Assembly (NCBI GenBank): GCA_963921935.1
Contig: OY998175.1
Location: forward strand, 209,452,655 to 209,516,654
Source: Galeruca laticollis
Lineage: Eukaryota > Arthropoda > Insecta > Coleoptera > Chrysomelidae
Length of the DNA: 64,000 bases
Direction of reading: 5' to 3'
This document shows positions 11,427 to 22,137 of this stretch, one piece after another. Numbering within the stretch: position 1 is the first letter of the stretch; each line of letters opens with the position of its first letter. Below the pieces are notes generated by a model. The model was not told where the DNA came from. It saw only the letters and a program-made list of their open reading frames with translations, and did no database searches. The translations under genes and the position numbers were made by a program.

Positions 11427-12420
11427 GTGCCATGGGGACCTTCGATTTCTAGCGTCATTGCCCAATTAGTTATGGAAGATCTTGAAGAAACAATACTGAC
11501 CAAAAACTCAATTCAAACACTATTTTTTTACAGGTATGTTGACGATTGCATATTAGCAATTCCAAAAAATACAGAACATTTGGTCTTACAAGATTTCAAC
11601 AGTTACCATGACGGACTACAGTTTACCATTGAACTAGAAAAAAATAATCAAATTAGCTTTTTGGACCTTACCCTCCATCATACAATTAACACCATAAAAA
11701 CGGAATGGCACACAAAAGATACCTGGCCTTCCCGATATTTAAACTTGAACAACACCCTCTAACACAAAAAAAATCTGTTATTATAGGACTCGCAGACCGA
11801 TCAATAAATCTGTCCGACCCCGAATTCAGAGAGATTGCAATAATAAAAGCCCTTATACTCAACAACTATCCCACTAATTTGATAAATAAGATATTTAAAA
11901 AACGTTTACATATATTTTATAACCATAATAATACAATAACTAAAATAGACAATAAAACAAACCAATTCCTCACTTTGCCATATATACCAAATTTATCAGA
12001 AAACCTAAAAAAACATTTTCGCACCACAACATACATGTTGCTCATAAAGGGTACAACCTACTGAAAACAAATTACACCTATCTAAAAAGTTCAATCTCAA
12101 AAGAAAAAAAGAGCAACATAGTCTATGAAATACCATGTAAAAACTGTGAAGGGGTCTACATCGGACAAACAAGTCAGAATTTGAAAAACAGAGTAAATAG
12201 TCACAAATATGACAAACGAAACAAAACGGCACTCACTATCCATGTTTCAGAGAACCAGCACGAATTTGATTTCGAAAATACAAAAATTCTTCGAAGTGAA
12301 AACCACACAAAAAAACGCGAAGCTCTAGAAATTTTAGAAATACAAAGAAAAACCAGTTACGAAAATTTAAAGACTGACACAAAAAATGTCTTCATTGTAA
12401 GCTACCAAATTTCATTTTAA
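11427..12420 (+). pseudogene. Penelope-like element (family III): RT C-terminal half + GIY-YIG, frameshifted
   Basis: A 5'-truncated PLE. The start matches RT motif B (WGPSISSVIAQLVMEDLEE), then the catalytic box FYRYVDDCILAIP, then ISFLDLTLHH. A frameshift near 11740 continues as VIIGLADRSINLSDPEFREI and LPYIPNLSENL. A second shift near 12040 leads to the endonuclease NIVYEIPCKNCEGVYIGQTS with NRVNSHKYDK. It ends at TAA 12418-12420. A related copy lies at 44520-45293. The order RT then GIY-YIG is diagnostic of PLEs. Confidence 0.85.
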
Positions 12421-12459
12421 ATCTTTCCACTCGTAGGTACTGTTTCACAAAATAAAAGA

Positions 12460-12502
12460 GATTTTGATAAAGCCTACTATGATGGGCGAAACGTCGTCAT
12501 AA
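12460..12502 (+). ncRNA. Hammerhead-like ribozyme motif with U3/A8 core (family III)
   Basis: Downstream of the PLE stop the order is UUGAUAA, one unpaired A, a stem-II pair GCCU/GGGC, then GAAACGUC. GAAAC-GUC matches the conserved G12-A13-A14, a minimal two-pair stem III and cleavage base C17. The core differs from CUGANGA at exactly two places, C3 to U and G8 to A. Stem I is weak here. Activity is untested. Confidence 0.45.
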
Positions 12503-12551
12503 AATTTTCGTATTATTCGCAAGAAACCTATACCCAAGAACTATCCAAAAA

Positions 12552-12555
<4 letters not shown>

Positions 12556-12618
<63 letters not shown>
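12556..12618. repeat. (TA)n tract, target of the LTR element
   Basis: About 30 TA units after the PLE. A matching tract follows the LTR retrotransposon at 17061-17108, so the element probably landed inside one microsatellite. Confidence 0.85.
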
Positions 12619-12621
<3 letters not shown>

Positions 12622-13672
12622 ATATATTACTATTTCTGGGTTAATTGTAATGAAATTAGGTTAAAATTGATTTCCTTTTTTTTTTAATGTCGGCTAGCTG
12701 TTAATAAGATTAATGATAAGACTCGTAATTAGGTTGCGGTTCGTGCCCTTATTGAATAAATTTAGAAAATATAATTTTTAATAATGAATAATTTTTCAAC
12801 AATATTTAATCTATTCAATTTTAACAATTTTCTTTTTTTTTAATTTGAATACGATATATAATACTACTAACCTACTAGCTATAATTAAATTAAATGTCTA
12901 TAAATACGAGAATGTCTATAAATATGAGCTCAACAATATGATACACTATATCCGTATAACCATAAAGTCCCTACACTTCTTTGGCAGTTAAATTAACATT
13001 GTATTCTTGTCTCAATAAATTTTAATCTAATTCTGTTGCCGAAATTTTGTTTGCAAATTATATGTTGTAATTTATTTCTTCTTGATAGTTTGTATTCTGT
13101 GTCAATAATTTTTAATTTAATTGTCTTACCAGAATTCTGTTTGTAATAAGGTATATATTGTAATTTTCAATTTCTCGATTTTAATTCTTCTTGATAATTT
13201 TCTATTTTTATATACGAGTATCTTCCTATTGACTTCTATCTGCCAAAAAATTTCTGACTTTTTTACCGCTACTTCTCAATCCATCTCATTTTTTTTTAAA
13301 TCCGGCTTCAAAGGTTTTTTTCCATCTCTATCTCTATTGGCGCACTTGAAACGCGAACTTCACTACCCTCTTATAATTATGTTTACTTATATCTATTATA
13401 ATAATCTAATACGTCAAATCAGTTACTTCAAAAAAAATTGTATTTATACATTCTTTCATAATTTCCTAAAAAATATGTCATTTTTGACTTTTGAATTCCT
13501 TTGTAGGTTATCTGTCACAATAATTTTGATGTGTATATAGGGTGTCTCAAATGATCATGTTTACAGTGTGTCCCAAATAAATGATTCTAATAAACCTGAT
13601 TTAGAAATAATAATAATATTTTTTTTTATAAAGTTTAGTGGATTATATTTTAAATAATCAATATGTAATAAT
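12619..13672 (-). repeat. 3' LTR of the gag-only element
   Basis: Plus-strand text begins TGTTATATATTAC and ends ATATGTAATAAT, where identity with the other LTR stops. A 139-codon plus-strand ORF (13121-13540) inside it is antisense to the element and has no family resemblance. Confidence 0.85.
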
Positions 13673-13692
13673 TTCCCCAAATTTCCTTTTTT
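13673..13692 (-). promoter_or_regulatory. Polypurine tract
   Basis: On the minus strand the bases AAAGGAAATTTGGGGAA abut the LTR. Position and composition fit the primer for plus-strand DNA synthesis and fix the element's orientation. Confidence 0.65.
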
Positions 13693-14546
13693 AAAATTTT
13701 GATCTCCTTAAATATCTGAATAAAATTTTATAAAAGTAAATTTCCAGTTTATCCGTATTCAAATTAATTATCAGTTGTTTGAACTCATTCTTACATGCAT
13801 ATATAAAACTAACTAAAATAAATAATTACTTGAAACAAAATAATGAATGTATCATTAAATCCATTTTATTTATAATATGTTTTCTGTTGTGATTTTAAGA
13901 ATATTTTTTTTTTAAAATTATTTGTATTTCGTTGAGTTTTTAAAATGTTGGCTCTCTCTCGAATTTATATAAGTTTTTCACATTTATTGTGCCCCTCACT
14001 TGATTGTTATACGGATTCTTTAATAAATAACTATTTTCATATGCCTTTATTACGATAAAAGATCCATTGAATGGTAGTTTCAACTTTTTTTTCATCCTTT
14101 AATTCAATCTTTTGTATCATATATTTGCCTAGTTCATATAACTTCCGTCCGTTTGTTCCTATAAATGTAATTATTTCATCCTGTCCATCCATTTTGTTGC
14201 TTAATTTCATTTCTATTTTCATTATCATATCTTCTATCAAAGTTTCTAAAATCTCTTCTATTCTCACAATACTTGTTGTCATAAATTTTATCTCCATTTC
14301 CATATAGTCGTTTTTTTTTATTTCTGTAACTTCTATTTTCATTTTCATAATTCATATCAACATGTCTATCATTTCTTCTATTATCCATCCAAGTTTATAT
14401 AATTTCTATTTAAATATGTTTTTAAATATTACTTGTTAATCCTAAATATTTTATTTACATATTGTTTTTATATCCATTCTTTACCATGTACAATTCCTTT
14501 TCGTTTTCTAGATTTCATTCCTATAATCCTGTCATATAATTCAATT
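13693..14546 (-). pseudogene. Gag tail and protease remnant; pol deleted
   Basis: Downstream of Gag the minus strand has an Asn/Arg/Lys-rich stretch (YENENRSYRNKKKRLYGNG, 14340-14295) like a basic Gag tail. Next comes DEIITFIGTNGRKLYELGKY then MIQKIELK in another frame (14190-14085), which resembles part of a retroviral-type aspartic protease after its catalytic Asp. The Asp-Ser/Thr-Gly triad itself is not visible. Nothing from RT or integrase follows before the polypurine tract. Confidence 0.45.
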
Positions 14547-15848
14547 TTATTTTCTTTTCCTAAACTTCGTCTTATTCTCTTCTCTTATTGTTTGATTCTC
14601 TATGAGTTTCTGTAACTTCTTTCTGTTCACCACCATAATTTTTTTAATTTTGAAGTCCCATATCTCATCAATTTTTTCCCATAAATGCATTGAAATTTGC
14701 ATCTCAAATTCTTCCATCTCATTGAAGTTGCTTCTTATTATTTTCATATCCACCATAATCTCAATTCGATTTCTTTCATTTCCAATTCTCTTAATAAATA
14801 TTCTTGGATCAATTATTTTCATATTTCTCTCAAGTTTCACTCTGATTTCGCCATTTTCTCTGTAAACTATTGGTTCTTCAATTTGTCTTATGGTTTCATC
14901 ATATTTTCCAAAATACAACCTCTCTCTAATTTTTGATTGGACATTGTTTCCCCAGAAATATTCTATAAATTTTCTTTCAAATTGATTTAAATTTTCTATT
15001 TCCTCTTCTTTACTCGTAAACCATATTAAGGCATGGTGTTCAAGATGTTCCCTTATAAGTTCTCTTAATTCTTCTGCTCCGTATTCTCCCCTTATCTTGT
15101 TTCTTAACATTTTGATAAATGTTACAGGATGTATCTTTTTAAAGTCCCCATCAAATCTTATATTATTATTTCCAATATTAACTATCCTATTTTCTCCTTG
15201 TATTCTTGTTATATCTCTTCTTATTCTCCTTTCCTTTTCTTCCTGATCTTCTTCCATTTTTTTCAAATTTACCTCCATTTCTCTTAGTTTCAATTTGTAT
15301 TCTTCCCTTTCATTGTTACGACTGTCTTCCCTTTGTATCTCTTGGATCATTTTGTCCTTAATTGTTTTTATTTCTTCCCCATTTTTATTTATCATTTCTT
15401 TACAATCTTGGAACGTCTGTTCCGTGTTAGTATGTATTCTGTCAACCTTATTTCTAATTTCGTCTTCTATTCCTCCTATGACTTCTCCCATTTGTCCTAT
15501 CTTCTCACAGATTCGGTCCTCCATTTGTTTTCTATATCCATCTCTATCTTGTATAATTTCTTGTTTTAATTGTTCAAATTTGTTTTCGAGGTTAATTTTC
15601 AAATTTCTTTCCAATTCCTCCATTCCATTACGTACTTCTTCTATATTCCTTTTGACTTCTTCATTTCCTTCTTCTAATTTTCTATTTAACTCCGTATTTC
15701 CTTCTTCTAATTTTCTATTTAACTCCATATTTCCTTCTTCCACTCCCTTCTTAATGTCCTGGTTCCCTTTTCTTAAATCATTCACACTCTCTATAAGAGT
15801 TTTCATTAATCCTTGCAGATTCTCCATTTCCTTAACTCTTTCTATCAA
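14547..15848 (-). CDS. LTR retrotransposon Gag-like protein (433 aa)
   Basis: An intact minus-strand frame starts with ATG about 160 bases inside the upstream LTR. Residues 1-215 are almost wholly charged heptad-type coiled coil. Within it an 11-residue repeat is anchored by EEGN at residues 37-40, 48-51 and 59-62. Residues ~220-330 look like a capsid-type domain: IRFDGDFKKIHPVTFIKMLR, then ALIWFTSKEEEIENLNQFER, then FWGNN, matching the pattern of insect Gypsy-type Gag proteins. The tail is basic. The intact frame and near-identical LTRs suggest recent mobilisation by an autonomous relative. Confidence 0.75.
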   Translation of the reverse strand: MIERVKEMENLQGLMKTLIESVNDLRKGNQDIKKGVEEGNMELNRKLEEGNTELNRKLEEGNEEVKRNIEEVRNGMEELERNLKINLENKFEQLKQEIIQDRDGYRKQMEDRICEKIGQMGEVIGGIEDEIRNKVDRIHTNTEQTFQDCKEMINKNGEEIKTIKDKMIQEIQREDSRNNEREEYKLKLREMEVNLKKMEEDQEEKERRIRRDITRIQGENRIVNIGNNNIRFDGDFKKIHPVTFIKMLRNKIRGEYGAEELRELIREHLEHHALIWFTSKEEEIENLNQFERKFIEYFWGNNVQSKIRERLYFGKYDETIRQIEEPIVYRENGEIRVKLERNMKIIDPRIFIKRIGNERNRIEIMVDMKIIRSNFNEMEEFEMQISMHLWEKIDEIWDFKIKKIMVVNRKKLQKLIENQTIREENKTKFRKRK

Positions 15849-15974
15849 CGATTGGTTTTGCTGTTGGTTATTTTATTATTGTCAAGTTGTTCAGTAGTCT
15901 ATGTTTTTTTTTATGAATGTATTTATATTTTATCAAAGAAATACAAATAATTAAATAGGCTAATTGCAGTTATA

Positions 15975-16008
15975 TCAGCAATAGCCCCACGTTGGCTGGC
16001 GACAAATT
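15975..16008 (-). promoter_or_regulatory. Probable primer-binding region of the LTR element
   Basis: On the minus strand, right after the upstream LTR end (TATATAACA), the text is ATTTGTCGCCAGCCAACGTG, then GGGC. The GTCGCCA...CCAACGTGGGG layout resembles the 'sequence after LTR' of many retroelements where a tRNA 3' end pairs. The exact tRNA cannot be named. Confidence 0.45.
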
Positions 16009-17055
16009 GTTATATATTACTATTTCTGGGTTAATTGTAATGAAATTAGGTTAAAATTGATTTCCTTTTTTTTTAATGTCGGCTAGCTGTTAATAAGATT
16101 AATGATAAGACTCGTAATTAGGTTGCGGTTCGTGCCCTTATTGAATAAATTTAGAAAATATAATTTTTAATAATGAATAATTTTTCAACAATATTTAATC
16201 TATTCAATTTTAACAATTTTCTTTTTTTTTAATTTGAATACGATATATAATACTACTAACCTACTAGCTATAATTAAATTAAATGTCTATAAATACGAGA
16301 ATGTCTATAAATATGAGCTCAACAATATGATACACTATATCCGTATAACCATAAAGTCCCTACACTTCTTTGGCAGTTAAATTAACATTGTATTCTTGTC
16401 TCAATAAATTTTAATCTAATTCTGTTGCCGAAATTTTGTTTGCAAATTATATGTTGTAATTTATTTCTTCTTGATAATTTGTATTCTGTGTCAATAAATT
16501 TTAATTTAATTGTCTTACCAGAATTCTGTTTGTAATAAGGTATATATTGTAATTTTCAATTTCTCGATTTTAATTCTTCTTGATAATTTTCTATTTTTAT
16601 ATACGAGTATCTTCCTATTGACTTCTATCTGCCAAAAAATTTCTGACTTTTTTACCGCTACTTCTCAATCCATCTCATTTTTTTTTAAATCCGGCTTCAA
16701 AGGTTTTTTTCCATCTCTATCTCTATTGGCGCACTTGAAACGCGAACTTCACTACCCTCTTATAATTATTTTTACTTATATCTATTATAATAATCTAATA
16801 CGTCAAATCAGTTACTTCAAAAAAAATTGTATTTATACATTCTTTCATAATTTCCTAAAAAATATGTCATTTTTGACTTTTGAATTCCTTTGTAGGTTAT
16901 CTGTCACAATAATTTTGATGTGTATATAGGGTGTCCCAAATGATCATGTTTACAGTGTGTCCCAAATAAATGATTCTAATAAACCTGATTTAGAAATAAT
17001 AATAATATTTTTTTTTATAAAGTTTAGTGGATTATATTTTAAATAATCAATATGT

Positions 17056-17062
<7 letters not shown>
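16009..17062 (-). repeat. 5' LTR of the gag-only element
   Basis: Near-identical to 12619-13672. It should hold the minus-strand promoter. Differences include an A-run length change, G/A near 13090 versus 16480, and G/T near 13380 versus 16770. Confidence 0.85.

Positions 17063-17108
<46 letters not shown>
17061..17108. repeat. (TA)n tract
   Basis: About 23 TA units; the right-hand remainder of the tract split by the LTR element. Confidence 0.85.
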
Positions 17109-17109
<1 letters not shown>

Positions 17110-17146
17110 CTATACCCACAGATAACAACATAACAAAAAAATATAC

Positions 17147-17401
17147 CTAAAAATTGAACAAATATACACAATTGGCAATAGAAATGGAAAGAATCTGTAA
17201 GCAAAAACAAGAAAAATTATACATTGCGTAATATCTACAACAGGAATTACACACAACGCATTTTCCCAGCATATCATAGTAGCAGTTAAAGCACTGGGCA
17301 GACTTGGAACACACCCTTCTACCTAGTAAGAAATCGGTCAAAGACCGAGATAAGGAATAACCACATAATAATAATACTAAAAATACAAAAAAAAGAAACA
17401 T
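17147..17401 (-). CDS. Small secreted Cys-rich protein, unrecognised (84 aa)
   Basis: The ATG at 17399-17401 opens MFLFFVFLVLLLCGYSLSRS, a strong signal-peptide-like start. LTDFLLGRR follows: a Gly plus dibasic site of the kind seen in neuropeptide precursors. A Cys-dense block comes next (VCSKSAQCFNCYYDMLGKCV, VCNSCC, FSCFCLQ). The frame ends at TAG 17147-17149. TTTTTGCTTACAG near 17192 on this strand looks like a splice acceptor, so the real C-terminus may differ. It lies between a (TA)n tract and a GC-richer patch and belongs to no TE seen here. It could be a chance ORF in T-rich DNA. Confidence 0.35.
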   Translation of the reverse strand: MFLFFVFLVLLLCGYSLSRSLTDFLLGRRVCSKSAQCFNCYYDMLGKCVVCNSCCRYYAMYNFSCFCLQILSISIANCVYLFNF

Positions 17402-18765
17402 TATTTTTTAAATATAAAGTATTGATAAAATATTCATAAAATATACAACAATAAAAAACTCTTATCAATACACTCTATTAAAAGACACATAGCTATTTTC
17501 CTAGTTGAGTTTGAGTTATGAACTGAATAAATAATGAATAATAATAAGTTAATAATCAACCTACTATACTCATTGACAGCTTCCCTCTGAAAATATTTTG
17601 AAATTTATAATATATAAATGAAAACTTGTCCTTGACAGTGATATTTTCGACTTATAATCTTGAGGTCAATAAGCAACAGACCTCGATAACAATGGTATTC
17701 TACCGGGCAGCCCTACTCAAAGTAAAACTGGTTTATTAAATATCCTCACAAAACTGGTCAGATATACACAAACTTATTAGAATCACCCAGTACAGTTATA
17801 CTGAGATTTGCATACATAATAACGGAAACGAAGTATACAACAATATTGTTTTTGGAAGTACATTTTACAATTCTTAACATCCGTTATCCCTTACACGTAG
17901 TTCCTTTTATTAATAACTCTTTAAATCCGTTTTAAACAAAATTGAGTCATTGAAATTTCCTTTTGAAGTGTAAGTAAAACGTGTTGAAAACATACGCACG
18001 GTATATTAACCGTCCGGATATCCTCCTTCTGCCCCTCGTACCTACCAAATAATAATTCCTACACGGTTTTCGTTCCGGAATCGGCGTCAGTTCTTTGATT
18101 GTCGTCGATATCCGACGCCGCGTTGCACTCCATCCAATTACACGCTCGAATGCATGAGGTTGCGACAGCTTCTCACTGTCGCCCGCCCTGTCGCCATCTC
18201 TCTTCAGTTAACTCGCTCACTCTACAGACGAAACGGCAATTCCGGATATGCCACCCTCCTCCACACACCATTTATAGCCTTATATTTATCACGCCCGCTT
18301 TTCTCTATTACTCTCAAAGAAGTAAGAATAAAAAGGATGAACCTCTATTTGATAAAATAAGAGGAACATGACACTCAAACGGCGAAGAAATTGAGACCTC
18401 ACTACGATTTATAGCTCAGAACAATAGTTAGCACTGTGACTGTATAATAAAAGATAAACTGAGCTGTATTTACATAATTTATGCTAACTAGAAACTAGCG
18501 AAAAATACATTGATAACTATGGGTTCAAAGGAAAAGAACTGACTCTAGGCAAATCTAATTTGTCATAAAATCTGTTACCTGTAGTCTATTTTTATATACG
18601 AGAGAGTAATAAAATTATAAACCATTCGTAATTCATAGGCGTGTCACTTCTTTAAGAAGATAGTTAAAATGTTTTTTTGAAGTTATACCTCGAGTATTTT
18701 CGTATGAAATAACATTTGTATAAATATAATAAATATATCGAGTGTACACTTATATTTTCATCCAT
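17402..18765. other. Spacer with a GC-rich island at ~17990-18340
   Basis: Most is AT-rich. About 350 bases around 17990-18340 are clearly GC-richer than their surroundings. They contain CG-rich words on both strands and, on minus, CTATAAATGG near 18270, which could be a TATA box. ORFs there (18099-18371 plus) are not recognisable. It may be an old promoter/first exon or a decayed LTR. Confidence 0.3.
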
Positions 18766-18847
18766 TTTTTTTTATTAAAATTAGCGTGTCTCGGCATCCA
18801 GCGGCCACTGACACGGGATCTGTGATACATTAAGTTACAAATGAAAA

Positions 18848-19236
18848 TCAAATTAGATTAAACAGCTGACAGTCTTTGAGGAACTGAATCACAGCACTAA
18901 ACTGGTTAGGTTGTCCGAGAATATTTTTGAGAGTTAAACTGAGCTTATGTTTGAAACGACTTGAGCTGTAGTGTTTGCAGTCTGTAAGTATATGCTCTAT
19001 TGTAAGTCTTACATTATCACAGGATTTACAGATAGGGGGATTCTCTGTAGACATTAGGTAACCATGGGTTAGCCGTGAGTGACCTATTCTGAATCTTCTC
19101 ATGATAGTTTTGTTTTTTCTTGTCATGGGAGGCATCTTCTGGGCGGTAACTGTTGGTTGTATTGTGCGGAGTTTTGTGTTACATGTATTCTAATATGTTT
19201 GCCATGTTTGAGTCATAATATGTCAAGCTGCTGATT
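18848..19236 (-). pseudogene. I-type LINE ORF2 C-terminus with zinc motif
   Basis: The frame 19135-18848 reads RRFRIGHSRLTHGYLMSTEN then PPICKSCDNVRLTIEHILTD and CKHY, a CxxC...H...C finger, and runs on to LFNLI and a TAA. It is separated from the RNase H frame by a stop-rich gap of ~100 bases. Confidence 0.75.
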
Positions 19237-20177
19237 TTAAATCTTGATGAAGTTGAATTCGTCTGAACAAGTTTGTTTCGTTGCTTGGTCTGCACGTTTG
19301 TTGCCTATGATTCCTAGATGAGAAGGGATCCAGATGATATTCACAACGATACCTCTAGTGTGATGGACGTGGCAGGTGTCGAGGATATCATGTACTAAGG
19401 GATGTTGTGAATGGGAGTATAATGATGAAAGGAAGTCTGTACATATGGCAAGTTGGCTGGTATCCTGTGTTGGAGTCCTCAAGGCTTGTAGTATTCTATA
19501 TAGTTCGGCTGTATGTATACTACATACGTGAGGAAGTTTGTATGTTGCTATTGTTGTATCTACTGTAGTAACAGCACATCCAGTACCATTGTCTTCTTTG
19601 GAGGTATCAGTGTATATGATTTTGTCAAACTGCTGGTTATTTATCAGCTCACTGAATATTTGTCTAAGGACTATGTTAGGCATTTCGCACTTGTTGTAGT
19701 TGTTTAGGCTTGTATTCAGTGGTGGCGGTTTTTTGGTACATGGGGGAGTATTAGAAAGTTTTATGGGAGTTTTATCTCTAAGATTAATGTTTCTTGAAAT
19801 AGGGTATAGCATTTGTGGAGACGAGAGCGATGTTTTAGGTTTGTTTTCAGGTGCTGGTTGTATAGAATCAATTAATTTAAACACTGGGTTTTGTGGGTAG
19901 GCGGATATTCTGGAAAAATAAGATAATAATTGGCATTCTCGTCGTATGAAAAGAGGTGGTTCAGAAGATTCAATGTAGATACTTTCGGTGGGACCGGATC
20001 TAAAAGCGCCTAGACATTTTCGTAACGCTGAGGTTTGGATAGTGTCAAGAGATTTGAGATACGATTTGTAGGCGCTCATATAGAGGATACTTCCATAATC
20101 TAGTTTGGAGCGGACCAGTGATCTGTAAATCCTTATTAGTATTTCCTCTTATGCTCCCATTGGTGATGTGCTAATAA
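19237..20177 (-). pseudogene. I-type LINE: RT thumb/linker and RNase H
   Basis: The frame 20079-19237 begins with the post-RT linker (YKSYLKSLDTIQTSALRKCL, GAFRSGPTESIYIESSEPPL). It then enters RNase H: IIYTDTSKEDNGTGCAV (first acidic residue), HTAELYRILQAL (Glu), AICTDFLSSLYSH (Asp) and WIPSHLGIIGNKRADQATK (His...Asp). All four active-site positions are filled, though DS in the third is DF. The frame lacks its link to the RT upstream. Confidence 0.8.
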
Positions 20178-20958
20178 TTATAACATGTTAATCCTATTGA
20201 GACAATTGGCTTTAGTTTCTTGGATATGTTGCCTCCATGTGATCTTTTTGTCAAATGTTACTCCTAGGAATTTATGTTGATCAACCACTTGTAGTAAGTC
20301 GCCATTGAGTTTTAGTTGGGGAGGAAGAGGATTGAGTCTTTTGCTGAACTGGATTACTTTGGATTTGTTTGTTGAAAAGTGGGATTTGAGAGACCAATTG
20401 TGGATGTTATCTAGTGCCTTCTGAAGTAAAGTACAAGTACTAGTAGTGACTTTACCTTCGCAGTAGAGAATGAGGTCGTCGGCATATAGTACATATTTGA
20501 CAGGTGAAATTATAGAGGAGCAGATATCGTTAATACTCATCTGAAATAGAGTGGAGCTAAGAACCGAGCCTTGTGGTACTCCATTTTCTGGTGCATACGA
20601 AGTAGACTTCTGCCCATTTGTAACGACTTTGAACGATCTGTTGGTTAAGAAGTTTTGTAGAAAGGAGAGAATATTTCCAGTTGAAGTAAAGTCTGTGAAT
20701 TTTTCAAAAATGGCTTGTGAGATATCTGTGTGTAGAGTAACCAGCAATGTGCATCTGTTTGATCTCAAAATCTGCCTGCGCTGTAGATAATAGGTTGTGT
20801 GATTCTAGGTACCAATGTAGGCGTCCGTTAACCATTTTTTCGAGAATTTTACACAATATACAGGTGAGAGAGATTGGCCTAAAGGAGCTTGGAGAATTAG
20901 TATTAGAGTCGTTCTTTTTTATTGGTATAGTAATGAATTCTTTCCATTGAGCCGGAAA
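20178..20958 (-). pseudogene. I-type LINE reverse transcriptase, motif A deleted
   Basis: Visible blocks are SSFRPISLTCILCKILEKMV (about 20900-20840), NGVPQGSVLSSTLFQMSIND (motif B) and VKYVLYADDLILYCEG (YADD at about 20481-20492). Between DISQAIFEKF and TDFTSTGNILSFL the expected FLDLxxAFD motif A is absent, so one catalytic Asp is lost. A frameshift lies near 20770-20800. Confidence 0.75.
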
Positions 20959-21606
20959 TTATTGACTGCACCATTCTTTGTTGTGAAGTTCGAGCAATTT
21001 GGTTTTTGTTGCTGAATGTAGATGTTTTAGAAAGATCATAGGGATATCGTCCGGTCCTGCCGCTGTGTTCTTCAGTGGAGGTAGGACTGAATTTAATTCG
21101 GAAAGGGTGAAAAGAGAATTGAGTGGGTGACAGTTGTAAGAGATTTGTTCAGAATGTGAGTTATTTGGTGAGTTTGGAGGTTCGGGGCTGGATTTGGTTT
21201 TATTTAGAAAGTGTTGGGCAAGGATATTAGCAATTGTTTGGTCATTGATAATGACCTCACCCTCGTGGGTTAATCCAGGTATTTTAAAATTAGTGTATTT
21301 TCCTTTCATCTGTCTTATCTTGGTCCAGATTTGAGAAGGAGAGGTTTCAGAGGTTTTAGTGCTTGTGTATTTATTCCACGACTCTCGTTTACTTTGTTTA
21401 AAAACCCTTATGGATTTTGCTCTCATTCTTTTGAGGATTATCAAGTCTGAATCATTTCTTGTTCTTCGGTATTTATTGAGCGCCTTTTTACACTCTTTTA
21501 CTGCATTGTTACAGGACTCATTCCACCAGGGAACGCTTCGTTTTGGAGGGTTGACGGAGTACTTTCCGATACATTTATTGGCTGCAGAAATTATGGAGTA
21601 AATCAA
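20959..21606 (-). pseudogene. I-type LINE ORF2: endonuclease-RT linker
   Basis: This frame reads RSVPWWNESCNNAVKECKKA, then KRESWNKYTSTKTSETSPSQ, IWTKIRQMKGKY and LPPLKNTAAGPDDIPMIFLK (the AGPDDIP block that begins LINE RT domains). A TGA at 20959-20961 ends the frame at HNKEWCSQ, where FPAQWK continues in another frame. The TAG and TAA at its upstream edge separate it from the endonuclease. Confidence 0.75.
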
Positions 21607-22137
21607 TTAGTCAACAGCTTCGTCTACATCATTCGAATAATTGATATTGTCTGTATTTTCCTTTAGCGTTTGGCTGCGAAGCTTCCAGTCTGCTTTTGCG
21701 ATTTTCCACTTTCCTTTAATGTTAACTTGTTTTGGTTCGTTCTCTGAAATTAGGATAGGAGAGTAATTGCTATCGTAGAGGCTATCAAGGGTGTGCCACG
21801 TTAGTAAGAGTGCTGTTCCTGGATCTAAAATGCTGAGGTCTATTGAGGAGAAGGATCCGGATTGTGCATGAGAATATGTGCAGCTGCCAGTATTTAATAT
21901 ATTGATGTTACTATTGTTAATTACGGTTTTAATTATTTTGCCACGGGCAAACGTACGTTCTGAACCCCACATTGTGTTGTGAGCATTGAAGTCACCTACT
22001 AAGATAAATGGTATAGGTAGTTGACTTATGAGATCCATTATATATGTGTTTCTTACAGTGTAGTTTGGAGGGACATATACACTACAAATAGCAATTTTAT
22101 TAGGGCACCATGCACTGATGGCAACTGCATCTAAGTT
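21607..22137 (-). pseudogene. I-type LINE APE endonuclease, 5'-truncated
   Basis: The frame is open from about 22137: LDAVAISAWCPNKIAICSVY then VPPNY, followed by IPFILVGDFNAHNTMWGSE (the GDFNAH active-site block) and SFSSIDLSILDPG (the SxIDL block). The first third of the endonuclease, including its first metal-binding residues, is missing. The final His-containing SDH motif reads as DSNYSPI, also changed. Confidence 0.75.

Larger units (their letters stand above)
12619..17062 (-). mobile_element. Gag-only LTR retrotransposon (~4.4 kb), minus strand
   Basis: Two ~1054-bp LTRs (12619-13672 and 16009-17062) flank a 2.3 kb interior that encodes Gag and a protease stub on the minus strand. By eye the LTRs differ at only about half a dozen positions, so insertion is recent. 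On the minus strand a purine-rich tract lies just before the downstream LTR, and a primer-binding-like segment just after the upstream LTR. There is no RT, RNase H or integrase, so the copy is non-autonomous. Confidence 0.85.
18766..22137 (-). mobile_element. I-type LINE, 5'-truncated, minus strand
   Basis: Order on the minus strand is endonuclease (partial), RT, RNase H, CCHC tail, then an AATAAAA-type poly(A) end at about 18766-18780. The RNase H plus C-terminal zinc motif points to the I group. The 5' end is cut inside the endonuclease near 22137. Stops and deletions make it inactive. Confidence 0.8.

Noticed and set aside
13121..13540. 139-codon ORF in each LTR as a gene
   Set aside because: It is antisense to the element, very rich in Phe/Ile/Leu as expected from AT-rich DNA, and is duplicated only because the LTRs are duplicated.
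15295..15897. 200-codon plus-strand ORF
   Set aside because: Shadow of the minus-strand gag coiled coil.
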